Shown: positions 1-11,600 of the stretch, piece by piece | How the letters are laid out: the number at the start of each line of letters is the position of its first letter | How positions within the stretch are numbered: the stretch's first letter is position 1 | Assembly (NCBI GenBank): GCA_977006965.1 | Contig: OZ345360.1 | Location: 806,001 to 870,000, forward strand | DNA length: 64,000 nt | Direction of reading: 5' to 3' | From: Phymatolithon calcareum | Lineage: Eukaryota; Rhodophyta; Florideophyceae; Hapalidiales | Made by a program: the position numbers and the translations under genes | The notes under the pieces: generated by a model | Seen by the model: only the letters and a program-made list of their open reading frames with translations | Told to the model about the DNA's origin: nothing | Databases searched by the model: none

Positions 1-79
1 CTGTTTGTTACTGCGTCGTCTTTTTCATTCTTTCTTGTCCCCTCACGAGAAGAACAAAAGCTTTCATCTACGCAGCAGA

Positions 80-300
80 AGAAAACACAACGTCGCTGTG
101 AACCGAGCTGAAGGAAAGGTTGAGATTCAGACTAATCAGGTTGATTACCCCTATTGCTTTTCATCGATTGCTTCTATGAAGACGTGAATCTCTGCAGAGC
201 TACTTCTTGCTCTTAAATAATCGCACTTTCGGCTACTGCAGTATATCAGCGCGGGCAGAAGACGCATAGTTGGGTTCCAGATGATTATTTTTCAATTTTG
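80..300. repeat. Diverged dispersed repeat, copy A
   Basis: The stretch shares an ordered series of similar words with 4,880-5,180: an AACG(A/T)..GAGC(C/T)GAAG block, a GGTTGA(A/G)(A/G)T(G/T)CA.ACTAA block, then AAATAATCGC and GGGCAGAAGA. In the first frame both copies encode a similar short peptide (RAEGKVEIQT versus RAEDKVEVQT). This suggests a decayed copy of a once-coding or structured repeat. The family is not recognised. Confidence 0.45.
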
Positions 301-3300
301 TAGAGCACTGGACCTTATTTTGACTCAGTATGGAAGCGTTGCTACAGTAATTGTTCGCCCTCTCGGGAGCGCCTACCCAGTCGGATGCATAGGAGTAGGT
401 TCGTATATGAAAACGACTGAGAGTTCGTACGATAGCAACGTAAATTCAAGTCCACAGGATTCAATAAATAAGGCTCAAGACTTCTCGACAGGAATTTCAA
501 GCAGCTCTACCACTGAATTGGATGCATTTGCTGATACAGAGTTGTATCTCCCATCTAAGCGATGTGAATCGGAACAAGTGTTGTAACGCGTGGATCGGGA
601 CGAGGCTGAAAATTTTTGTAATTTTTATTATTCGTGAACAGAACCGCAGAGTTATAAACTGTAAACAGACTCATTTCTGGGTCTGCCGTTGGGCGGTTGG
701 TTTGGCGAAACAGTTCAAACAGACGCATTTATTGATTCCGCTTGATGCAAACTATCATGCTTTTATGTGCAAAAGACTGATAGAACTGAGCTCAAGATAA
801 TTGAAGACAAAGTCTAACTTTATTTTCAATAATTGAAGATCGATGTGGACGCTGGTGTCTGGGTGCACTGTATATTTATATGTCCATTTCAGTCACACTT
901 CCTTCGAAGGACCAAAAGTTATAGCTTTTGTAAATTAGTAATTTTGGCATAGTCGTATAATGTTGCCTTTGGGCAGGGAGAGAGAATAATATTATTATTA
1001 TTTTCCTTACCCCCGCATTTGCAGGCTGGAGACTCTGCTCTGTGCAGCGATAATACGGAAACGAGTCGTAGTCAGTGCTGCACAAATAGCTGTAAAATGA
1101 TTTGTTCCCAATTTAGGACTTTTTTGCAATTTCGCAATTTCTGTCAATTGAGTCCGCTTGTGTAACTTACCACAGAGCTTACAGCCCGGCTTGTAAGAAT
1201 GAGTCCGCTTGTAGACCGTTCCATTCTTCCGAACATCTAAAACAAGCTATATGTCAGAAGTCACGGCTAAAGCCGGATTAGTAATTCTTTGATGACAAGA
1301 TCGCTCTGTTCAGCTCTCACCTGAAGAACAACACCCAGACATAGATGTGCACTTACCACCCGCTTCTCAAATCCTTACGCGTACTGTGTCGATCCCGCTA
1401 TCACTTCTGCGGACTGTTATCCTGCGTTCTCCGTAAAGATCACCCTGTCGATCGATGGACTTGGATTAATAGCGGAGCATTCCGTCAACGTGTGAACGAA
1501 GTCTATCATCTTCACGACCACCCTGGGCCGAATTGTGTCAACTGAATTCAATAATGCCCTCTCTGTCTTGCCCGTGTTGATCATTCCACAGTGCCCTAGT
1601 TTCACCATAAAGACAGAATACAGTTGAGCTACACTTCTTAGAGACCCCATACAGTCTCGCTCTTGAAGTGAATATCTTACAGCCGTAGAGATTACTGCGC
1701 CTCGCGGAGCTCGCTGAGAAGGGCTGACACACGCCAGTGGCTCCCTGTGTGTCGAAAGGGGTATTGAACCCCCGCCGTTCCCTGCAAACGGGGCGCAGAT
1801 GTATGGTGCGTGATGCCACTATTGTGTTGATCGAATTGCGTGCGACGGTTTCAGGATCCTGAAATCGTCGAACGCAATGAAAGTTGTAACTAGGCGGAGA
1901 AAGCCTCGATCTTTCAGCGTTCTCGAGAACAGTTTTAGTAGAATGTGGCCCGCTTCTACAAATGGAAAACGGGATTAATGTCAATGCACCAAGTCAGAGC
2001 CTGAGATTCGACAGGGCAAGGTCTGATTTTCTTTTTTGCTTTTACCCATTTTCATTCCAAACTGTAGGGGTGCGCGAATAGTTGAAAACAAAAAAGAACG
2101 AGCTCGAGATAATATGCAGTATGGAAGGGGACCTTCCAGCATTACGCCGCTAGTCAGATTGCTCTCCGTCGAAGTTCGAGATGGTTGCTCTATGTTGAGA
2201 AACGAACAAAGCAGGGCTCACTCAAGAGAATCTTTTTGGAGCATTTCTGCAGTGTGCATGCTTTCGAATCTGCACGAGGAGCGGAGGTGCAAGATGAGGT
2301 TTATGTCACGCGAGATGTTAAAACCATTAGGACATGCATGCAAACAAAATGAAGACCGGGGCTGCTCTAGCTCGATTGGCACCCTAGACTGAATATATTG
2401 AAGTTCAGACATATATGCGCTGACATCCCCTGTCTTTCCAGTGGTTTTCTGAAGCCGTTAAGCTGTTGTGCCAACTCAGCAGGAAGTGAATGGAAAATCG
2501 GTGATGGTGCGACGTTACTGAAGTGGAGAGAAGGACATTGTGCGGTTGATAGGACGCAGCGCGAGCATAACGGATTTTTGACCAGCATGCGGTGTGATCA
2601 GCGATCGGAACGTGACAGCGATAATGTAGTTTCAATAAGCAATGTGTGCCACACGTTGGAAGAACTGTCCGTTCGTTCTCTGCTCACGCTCAAAAGTCGA
2701 ACTTTGCAGCAGGTTTCTCAGCCAGTTATTCTAGGCACGGCTGGCGAAGGGGCTCAGCGAGATGCGGACAAGATCCTGTACATGGAGCAGAGTACGAACC
2801 TTCCATTAATGAAGACTACTTAGCCATTTTGTCAGGTCTGTTCATTCATTAAAAAGGATTGTTTTTCGCGCTGTGAAGAGCAGAAGGACATAAAAGATGG
2901 TGCTGAGCAAATGGACGAAACCATCCCTATACATCTGTAACAGTTTGGGTTTCCAAATAGGCACCAATTCTTGCTATAATGGTACGTCGTGATTCCCTGC
3001 CAGACGCTAAGGGCCCTAGTCTTGGAAGCATTACCAAAAAGCGCATACAAGACATCTCTATCGTCAATTTTTGGGCACTCGCTAGATCACGAGTTAGCAG
3101 AGAGAGCCCTGGATCGTGGGCGATAAAGGTCGACGGCTTATCGTGAAGAGAACATATTGATATAATGCCTACAAGTGGTACAAGAAGGACACAACTGAGC
3201 TATTTATTAAGTGCGGTACTAGCTTACCAAATGGCTTCAGCCAGAAACCAGTAGAGAGAAGTTTTAGGTCTGTTTGGAATACGATTTGAACTAACTACCA

Positions 3301-4879
3301 GAGTTTTGCAATAGGAATCAGTAACTGATCTCAATATCAGAAGCCAATGCGTTTGGTCTCTCAACAAAGGTCATAGTGAGAAGTCGATTATTGTGCAAAA
3401 ACGGACAGAGCGTGTGGAGGAATGTTGTCCTGCCCGTGTCGATTACGACAGGGAATTTTTGATGGCATTGTTGAGTAGGTGTGTGCACAGCACGTGACTA
3501 GATGCATCAGCGCGCCACTCTTTAATCCCGCAGCTGTTGGTGCAGCAGGCGTGTTCAACGTCTTAGTTGAGGAACAGGAAGTGGAGAATACTCAAAATTT
3601 GAGATGCGTTTGCTCTCAAATTTTGGAAATCTAATGTATGTCAGCTGACGTGAGTCAGTCAGTGAAGCAACATGAAACGTAGACCGAAGTTCAGTTTGAT
3701 TGGATGATAGCTTTTAGCGGCTGCGTCCATCTCTTTGTCAAACATGGCGCCTGGAGAGCGCATGTTCAAACCACAAGTGAAGCGCCCCCCTATCCAGGAG
3801 CGTGTCGTCAACCAGCATGATTGGCGGTCGACTGATATACGGTCTTTGAAAAGCAGCAGACGCGGGCGGCGTCTTCGTCATCATTGTCTTCCCAAATTAG
3901 ACCAGCTGCTATCAATGGGCGCATCGACGGAGCGAATCTGGATGTGAATTCTCATGTCGTCGAATGCGGCATCGCGCAATTTTATGGTGCACTATTGTCG
4001 CGCACATGGACGGATGTGGTAAATTAATGGGCGTTTTCAGGAATTCTCCACACCAGCGAAGACGCACGGAATGCGAATATACAAAATGAACGAGAACATC
4101 TTTCTTCATTGGTCAATACGATCACGAAAGCATCACAGAAGATTCTGTCCTGCTTGTGGTCAGCGCCCGCTGCCATCTTTAGTCCGCTTGCAGTATCAAT
4201 TTTAATATTCGCGCCACTTATTCGTCACAAGAGCACACGAATCAGAGCATATCATACCCAAGCGGACTCTCGAAAAGTGGTTGACTTTTTTCCAAGCGGA
4301 CTCATTTTTTGAGTCCGCCTGAGTCTCCGCTCGCTGCGCCGCATCTGTTGTGCCCATCTTAATTCAACGCTTGAAAATGGCACTTACGTGGCCGTTTGAG
4401 TTCGCCGGCCGCTCGCTCTACTGTAGATCGTCCGCTCATTTCATGCAAGGCTGGCATGGACAGTACGGGTCAGTAGTCCAACTTTATCATATGCACCGAA
4501 GCTGCTTACACGGGGCGTTTAGATGCTGCTCGATGGTGTCTCGAAATATCCGGTTTAGTTGAAAATGATGCCCTTAACCACGCAGTGATTCTCGTGGAGA
4601 GATGTGCACACGTTGCGATATACACTCGCTCTATGATCGCCGGTAATGGTTTACCCGATGACCATGCCTTTTATCCAAATGAGAAGTGACGCAACTGAAT
4701 TCTAGTTGAGGTCCTATTTTTGAGACCGAACATTCGCTCGCACGCTTTTTCCCTCTATCGCTCCAGAATTTTTTGCCCACAACCTGTCCACGCCCCTACA
4801 TACGGGAAGGAAAATTTTCAAAATGTCAACCGTCGCATGTTCTTTGTATTCATGCCCGCGGTTTTGTCGCCTACGACGA

Positions 4880-5180
4880 GAGGCAGCATTGATCGGACCT
4901 GCAGAAACAGCACTCGCTTTTCTGTACAACGAGCCGAAGATAAGGTTGAAGTGCAAACTAAATAAGATCTGCATCTCAGCTGAGGGCGATTGTGTCAGAG
5001 GAGTGGCGCACTCCTCTCTAGTGCAATGGTCACTATATAAATAATCGCGGTCCCAAAACCTATATATGCTACTATTATTCCATACCTGTACGTACTGTCG
5101 TGCATCAGCGAGGGCAGAAGATGCTTTCTCTTATTTTCTGTTTTTTTAACGGCCGTGCGTTGATGCATAGTTAAAACTAT
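4880..5180. repeat. Diverged dispersed repeat, copy B
   Basis: This is the counterpart of the repeat at 80-300, in the same orientation, with the same order of conserved words and a similar spacing. The two copies differ by many substitutions and small indels, so the duplication is old. No terminal repeats or target duplications were found at the edges of either copy. Confidence 0.45.
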
Positions 5181-6269
5181 AGCCCACATCAGCGGCATCG
5201 GATTTAAATTGAATGGGGTACCCTGTCCGGTGAGTTGTACGAATTATTTGTAGTTGAATTAAAAGTGGTCATTATGGACATGCCTATTCCTAGGTGAGAT
5301 ATATCTTTCGGGCCAGGACTGGAGCAAAATACGCCAAGAGTACTCCGGCAGGCAGCAGGATAGGTAGGAAGGTATGGGGGAGTAATAGTTTCAGTCGTAG
5401 GAAGGAGCAAGAAAGTGCAGAAGAGCGATGCAAATTCAATCCCGAGGTACATATTCCATGGAAATCCCCCATTGTCGAAGAAGGGAGGTAGCACCATTGG
5501 ATGGTATACGTGGTTGTGCATGTCTGCCTTGTGATATGCGGCAGTTCGCTGTGTTTAACGCAAGAAGAGACAACGGGCCATGCATAGTGTATTCAATCAC
5601 TCGTTAAGCGCGGTGCTGTTGAGACAGCCATGGGAACGTGGAGGGGTGGCACAACCATTAGGGCATAATTTAGGGCTTGGAGACCCTTCCCAAAAAATTT
5701 TACCCTTTCCTGGGCTTTGTTGTTGAGGGGATCGCATAATATTTCCGACAGACTAACCTAAATGAAGGCGCCGTCCTCCGTTGCAGGACAGCGAAGTTGC
5801 GAAATCGCTTTGAAAGTCATTTGTATGGACTTTTGAGTCCGCTTGTGTTCTTTCAAAGCCGACACGGACCGCTTCCAAGCCGCCAATCGCGCTTCTTGAT
5901 CATCGTCGGTATGATTCACTGTTCTGTTGTCGGGCCTTACTGTACGTTACAAGCAGAAGCTGCTTTCAGTCCCACAGGTCCGCACACTGCGCCATATGCT
6001 ATCAAAACGCATACTTACAACGCCACCAGGGCTCAAATAATGCGCTTTTCAGTTCAGTGTGCTGGAAGACCTGAGGGATTCGTGGCGATCTTAATTTTTG
6101 CGCATCACCGGCAAGCATTTTCAACGTATCCCATCGTCCTGCCCTTTGAGTCCTCTTGTCCATGCCGGGCATCGCGCTTTGGATCCAACTTGTATGTGTA
6201 TGTAAGTAGCTTTTCAGAATGAGTCCGCTTGCTATACCTTACAACACTCGCTCTAAGAACTCCCCCTGA

Positions 6270-6941
6270 GGCCCGGTCTATACGCGAACAAATCTGTTCA
6301 TGTTCGCTAATTCGTATCATAGCATAAAACTTGTCGTCTTACAATTGGCTGTCGTGAACTTCGAGACGGCGCATTTGAACATTTCAACGGCGCATTTGAA
6401 CATTTTAACGGCGCATTTGAACAGATTTGGAGACCTCCGAAGTTGCGGGAAAGAGGTTAACTTTGCTTGTCTGCTCGAGTTGCCCGCCATTTTACTAATT
6501 GGCGCGAAATTAGAACCTCGCTCCCCCTTGAAATTGCGCTTCGAAGATTGTACTGTGCTAGTGCTCGTCATAGCAGCATCCGCTTGGCGCCGCACAGTAC
6601 AGCATGGCGCACAAGAAGACAACAAGTACACCGCGGAATGCAGCGCTTGTTCTGATCGTAGTGACTCTCATCGCGTCGATGATCGAGCTGGAGATGGATG
6701 AGGAGCTGTTTTCGATCCCTGTGCGTCATCTTCCGGTAATACTGGGGCACAATACTTCCCGCTTGGAATTGGCGGGAATGCTGGAAGAGCAGTGCTTACT
6801 GTGTATGTGTTTTGGGCAGATGCTTCCAAATCTGCGCGTTGTTGGCGTATAGACGGCATAAGCAAATCTGCTCGCTATGATAGGGTTTCGTAACCTTGTC
6901 ATAGCGAACATGAACAGATCTGTTCGCGTATAGACCGGGCC
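6270..6941. mobile_element. MITE-like element with 40-bp terminal inverted repeats
   Basis: The ends 6270-6309 and 6902-6941 are inverted copies of each other with about one mismatch over 40 bases, both beginning GGCCCGGTCTATACGCGAAC. The element is 672 bp and is flanked on each side by TGA (6267-6269 and 6942-6944), consistent with a 3-bp target duplication. It encodes no transposase. The combination of long TIRs, small size and short target duplication fits a non-autonomous DNA transposon; the 3-bp duplication is compatible with PIF/Harbinger-like or CACTA-like mobilisation, which cannot be decided here. Confidence 0.75.
6366..6424. repeat. Three 21-bp tandem repeats inside the MITE
   Basis: The word ACGGCGCATTTGAACA recurs at 6366, 6387 and 6408 with an exact 21-base period. 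A unit that is a multiple of three would keep a reading frame (repeating AHLN), but the surrounding frame has no recognisable protein. It is probably a local slippage product inside the element. Confidence 0.8.
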
Positions 6942-6944
6942 TGA

Positions 6945-7572
6945 AGCACATCCCGGCCTACTCCGACGGTGTTCCACCACCCATTGCCAGCCTTGCTAGT
7001 CCTGACAGTTGTCCCCTACGCATCAAAGTCTTTGAGATATTCCGCGTAGGGTAGTCATGGGTTTCACAAGCAGAATTTCTACGGGGTAATCCATGTCCCT
7101 CATCGGAGCGCGTTTTTGCCTCCATTCCAGTCCGCTTTCGCCCTGCCCCGGCAAACTCTCCTGTCGTCCAAAAACGGGCCTATTGCGCAAGGTGGAAGTC
7201 TTTTCCATTGACGGGTTAAATTGCTCGCCGTCAGCACGCTGTAAAGTCCGTATGCAATGCTGACCCACTGCATCTTCTAGAGTCCGCCTGACACCTCTAT
7301 CATACCTCAACCACGCAGCCCCCGCTTCCTTGGCACAAGTGCATGCACACCATAACCTCGCCTTTGAACAACTCTGTATTCCTCGCCTCACGAGCGCGAC
7401 GTGCAGTCTCCCACGGCGTCCGTCACGAGTCTTAGTCACACCAGCGATCACAATCGTTAACACTGGCGCTGAGCAGAAATGTAGATCCTCGTGCCGTCAC
7501 ATCGATGCACCGCATCGCTCCATGAGCCCAACTTCTTTTGCACGATCGCCAGTGCCGCCAGCAATCAGCCAC
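6945..7572. other. Spacer and upstream region of the bZIP gene
   Basis: Between the MITE and the TATA-like box there is no recognisable gene. The final 300 bases are C/T-rich on the plus strand, as is usual just upstream of a compact algal gene. One copy of the 11-mer lies at 7280. Confidence 0.4.
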
Positions 7573-7578
7573 TATAAA
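7573..7578 (+). promoter_or_regulatory. TATA-like box of the bZIP gene
   Basis: TATAAA lies 142 bases before the ATG at 7715, inside an otherwise GC-balanced stretch. If used, transcription would start near 7600. This argues that the in-frame upstream extension of the reading frame to 7538 is not translated. Confidence 0.5.
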
Positions 7579-7714
7579 GCTGAGAGTGGGACAGACACGA
7601 GCCTTCCACTCTACCAGCCATCGATCTTGCGTCTGTCCGCACAACCGTTTCAACATTTCGTTGCCCTTTTCCCGCTTCGTCCCATCCACCTTCACACAGA
7701 CCCGTCCTCTCAAA

Positions 7715-8677
7715 ATGGCCTCCGTCTTCCCCAACGATCATCATCAACCCAAGGACAAGATTCTCTCCGCCACCTCCGATAAGAGGGCACGATCAATCTT
7801 GTCGCATAACGATCATCTCGACCGTGGGACCAAGAGGTCTGCACCATCGACGGACGCCGGTTTTTTCACCCCAAAGAAGCATCGCTCTGATCCAACCGAC
7901 CCGGATTTTGCTCTTGCCTCCTTTGTTGATGATCACTCGGAGATCACCTCCTCTCCATGCACCGCTGATTCTTTCGAGTTCACTGACATCGTCACCGATT
8001 TTGACAGTGATCCCTGTATCTCCGTCGCAGACAATGCCCAACTGCCGATCCTCGATTCATTTCTCATCGATCTTCCTATCCCGGAACCAACCACTGCAAC
8101 CCCTAACTCATCTAAACTACTTCTGAAGAGCGACGACGATTCTTTTTCGCACCACTCACATCTCTCTAATCCTGTCGAAGTTATCCAGCGTCAACCTGAC
8201 ACAGTTTGCACATCCCCGGTATCTGCCTCTCCCGCATCAGAGTCCCCAGTGCCCGTCGCAAGATTGAACAAATTTCACTGTCAACGAGAGTGCACCCCCG
8301 TGGCAACAGACCAGGACGTCGACAACTTTCAAGAAAAGCGGATGGCCGACCGTGCCGCCAGAAATCGTGAGAGCAGCCGTCGAGCACGTGAGAAGGCAAA
8401 GCAGCGTCTTCGCGCCCTCGAGAATCAGAACAGGTCACTCCTGGACATGGTTCAGCATGTGAAACTTCAGAACGCCGATCTGTATGCCCAGCTTCATCGG
8501 GTTCGCACGCTGCAGCAGAACTGTTCCATGTGCAATTACAACATCAATGCTTCTGCACCGGCTTCTTCCATGCCACAGTCGAAAAATAATGCTGGGCGTC
8601 TGGATCGGTGTGGGTCGGAAAGTTGCCGACCGCAGCACCAATTGCAAATGGATTCTGCATATCGTACTTCTGTTTGA
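7715..8677 (+). CDS. bZIP transcription factor
   Basis: The encoded 320-residue protein is a basic leucine zipper DNA-binding factor of the nucleus. The basic region near residues 210-235 shows the N-x7-R signature (NRESSRRAR), followed by the heptad register of a zipper running ALENQNRSLLDMV..L..L through about residue 265. The N-terminal 200 residues are rich in Ser, Thr, Pro and Asp with acidic patches, typical of an activation domain. The frame is open back to 7538, but only with a TTG start lying upstream of the TATA-like box, so I chose ATG 7715. No intron is needed. The target genes and subfamily cannot be told from sequence alone. It stands alone between repeat-rich regions. Confidence 0.88.
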   Translation: MASVFPNDHHQPKDKILSATSDKRARSILSHNDHLDRGTKRSAPSTDAGFFTPKKHRSDPTDPDFALASFVDDHSEITSSPCTADSFEFTDIVTDFDSDPCISVADNAQLPILDSFLIDLPIPEPTTATPNSSKLLLKSDDDSFSHHSHLSNPVEVIQRQPDTVCTSPVSASPASESPVPVARLNKFHCQRECTPVATDQDVDNFQEKRMADRAARNRESSRRAREKAKQRLRALENQNRSLLDMVQHVKLQNADLYAQLHRVRTLQQNCSMCNYNINASAPASSMPQSKNNAGRLDRCGSESCRPQHQLQMDSAYRTSV

Positions 8678-11600
8678 TTAACATTGTGTTCGTAGAGCTT
8701 TTTTGCACACTCTTGTATCTTGCTAGCTCTCTGTTATAGTACTTTTAAAGTTTCGTATTGGAAAATCATTTCTCTGTTATTGCTCTTTTTGATTGTAATA
8801 AGGAATACTTTCAGTTCTAGGGTAATTGGTGCGAGTCGAAGTGTCCGAATTTCCATGAGTTTTCCTTGCACCACTGCGTTCATGAGACGGTTTCATTGTC
8901 TCTCAGCTTCCATTTGAGAAAGTTTTCTGTTGCCTGATGCCCGACAAATTTAAAAATCTGACCTGGTATTGATTTCCGTCCCTTATCACTTTTCGGATTC
9001 TGGAGATAAGGAAAAAATTTCTTGCCCAAGCAATTGTTTCCAAAGTATTTGTTTTCGATCGCAAACCGATGTGCCACCTTGCAAGTCGGGAAGGATGTTG
9101 AATGGAAAATGTTGTGCTTCAGCATACGTTCAGTGTCACTCACTTTCCTTTTGGCATACTAGAAATTCTGTCAGACTCGGCCATCCGGACGTTATCCGTT
9201 AAGCAAAAAGTGTAAGATATACATTTTGTGGTAAATGAGGTGGATGACTACAAAGGCATGAATGAATCCGTCCATTTCGGATCGCATTCAGTGCAACATG
9301 CACATGATGACGAAACGTGAACGCAACGTTGCGGCCGCATGCCACCTTCCCGTTGTTGCCGAACTACTGCTGACGCCTCTGATTAATTTCAATTATGCCG
9401 TCCACAAACAGTGCGTAAAATATCTAGATGTATGCCCGCGGCCCGAGATTTCGCACGGAAGATTGGGATGGAGACGGGAAGGAAACAAGGTCAAGTGTGC
9501 GCACACAGGCTCTACGAAAAATACAAACGCGCATCACAGCTGTCACGTCGATCAGCACCGATCGCTGATCCGACTGTTCAGCAGCTACGTTTCCATCCCG
9601 CTGACTCATCCCATTGGTTCTTTTGCTCTGGAATTCAGTTGGATCCCTGCAAGGGCAATTCATAGCCCAGTATTCTGCATCTCCAGCCTTTCGTGCGGCT
9701 AGTCACGTGCATGCGCATGCAACTCGATTCTAGAGATCGACCCTCTGAGCTCGATGACAATAAGAAGGTCGCTATCTCGCAGTGAAGTCTTTCCCGCTCT
9801 GCACTGGCGGTGGAGCTGGTCGGTCGCGTGTAGGACATCTGGTCATGTATCTCGGCCTTGTTGTGAAAGGTTCAGTCGAAGAATCCATAACGCAGCAGCG
9901 TTAGATTGTTTCGAAATCTTCCCGAAGGCAGGTAGAAGCGTGAGGTGGCAAAACTGGAAGGGTATCAATCATTCAGGAAAGTCCGCTCATTTCCCGAAAA
10001 ATATCTCATACCCCTTTCTGATTCTTTCAACCTTCCCGCTGCCGCCTAAAGATACACACAACAAGTAGAGCGTTTATACTCCTGAATCTCTGGCCCTTGG
10101 CACTCTTCCATTGTCCTCCTTCGCCACCTGACCTAAGTCGTTTGCCCCACATCAATATTCCGTTCTTAGCTTTGCCTTACGCTCAAAAAGTACTCTCTAT
10201 CCGATCTCCCAAACTTGTTCGAATCCTTCTTTGGTGTCACACTTTATATACAGCTCTACGTTCTGAAAAAGCGCACTGCTAATCTCGTAGCAATAACATG
10301 TGTCATTATCAGGCCCCGTCAAAATGCAAGTCAAGGGAATTCACTGCATAATGTTCGAAAGCTAGACCAAAACTGCGTGACCCACAATGTCCCGCTTGCT
10401 CCTCTCGAGGTTAACTGTTCGCAACAAACTCGGCTCAAAAAATGAGAGCTGTAAATGTCAATTATCCCGTAACCTGTTTTTCCCACTTCAATCAAGGCCC
10501 TTTCATGAAACGAACCTGTAAAGGCGACTTGAAGGAGCCGTATAATGCCATGCAGTTACTCTCACGTATCTCAAAAATCTTCCTTCCTCCATTAAAACAA
10601 CTTTCCTTCTTTCGCAAGAATTTTCAGAGCTAACATGTCTTGTACTCAACCACCATCTCGGAGGTCGCTAGTCTTCCCCCAGCACTGAACCATCCTTGGC
10701 CTCCTCCTCAGTTGTCTTCTTCTATATTTCTTCTCTGGCAGATGTTTCTCGTCTTCTTCTTTCCGATTTCCGCTGGAAGTTCGGCACACCACGGGAAGAC
10801 GGAAGCCTCTGTACGATGCCAGAGCGATGCTCAAATGTTTCTCGGCAGGAATCGAATTTGCGATTTCACCATCCGCCCGTATCATCCATATTACGTCTGC
10901 GCACATGTGCATATAGGCCGTTCTACCTCTATTTCGCGAGTGAACAGAAACGTATGGGGATACTGCTGGAATTCGTAGATGCGTCGAGCTCTTCAGTTTT
11001 GTCTGTAGTCAATACCATGTGATATTACCTGCAAGGTTTTGTCCCACTCCATAGCATCTGTACTGTACGGTCCGTTTTCTATTCTTGGAATACTTCCAAA
11101 TTTCATGTAGCTTGAAACTAAACACTTTCAACTGTGCACAAGCTATGTGCAAACTGGTCACAGCAATTTTTCCTTTCTGAGTATCTGCCACTTGGGACAA
11201 ATATATATATATCCAGTCCCTGGCCCAACCACAGCTGTCCCTCAATGTCTCAGACAGCGTAAAAACACTTTCCGTCAAGAGAAACTCGTCGAAGTTCTTT
11301 GATTTTTTGAAGAAATAACAAACACTGCATTTCCGGCCATTGTCAGAGTATTCTTCAGCACTCGGCCTGAGCCCCTAGTCCAGCTTCAGACTCCCTTCCA
11401 TGTCTCAAATTTGTAGTGAAATGCAAGGCTAAGTTTAAAAATTCCCGGTTTCCTAATCTGGCTCTCAGGTCTTCCTCATAGTCTGAATGGGGACCTCTTA
11501 CCGAGTGACCTTCTTGCCTTTCACACAGTGACACATAACTATCTTTACATAGATCCTGGTCCAGCTCGATAGCCGATATCTTGGACAGCTTGTCGTACAT

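Larger units (their letters stand above)
1..6266. other. Gene-free repeat-rich region
   Basis: No reading frame here has recognisable domains; the longest open frames are about 140 codons, as expected by chance. The stretch contains many copies of an 11-base motif (see separate repeat entry), diverged copies of one repeat at about 80-300 and 4,880-5,180, and AT-rich spacer. I read it as decayed transposable-element sequence. A lineage-specific gene with small exons cannot be excluded by eye. Confidence 0.5.
1150..7290. repeat. Dispersed 11-mer GAGTCCGCTTG
   Basis: The motif GAGTCCGCTTG or a one-base variant occurs at 1150-1160, 1201-1211, about 4180-4190, 4311-4321, 5835-5845, 6221-6231 and 7280-7290 on the plus strand. 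It occurs inverted at 4259-4269 and 4293-4303. A further copy-like site is at 54145. The inverted and direct copies at 4293-4321 form a hairpin around a T-rich loop. An 11-mer should occur by chance far less than once in 7 kb, so this marks a repeat family or short terminal motif. Its function is unknown. Confidence 0.6.

Noticed and set aside
7538-7714. N-terminal extension of the bZIP frame
   Set aside because: It begins with TTG and contains the TATA-like box, so it is more likely promoter and leader.
9262-9702. 146-codon plus-strand frame and overlapping 84-codon frame
   Set aside because: The two overlap in different frames and neither shows a domain; coding evidence is lacking.
11190-11210. 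ATATATATA run as a microsatellite or promoter
   Set aside because: It is too short to be notable and is not followed by a gene.
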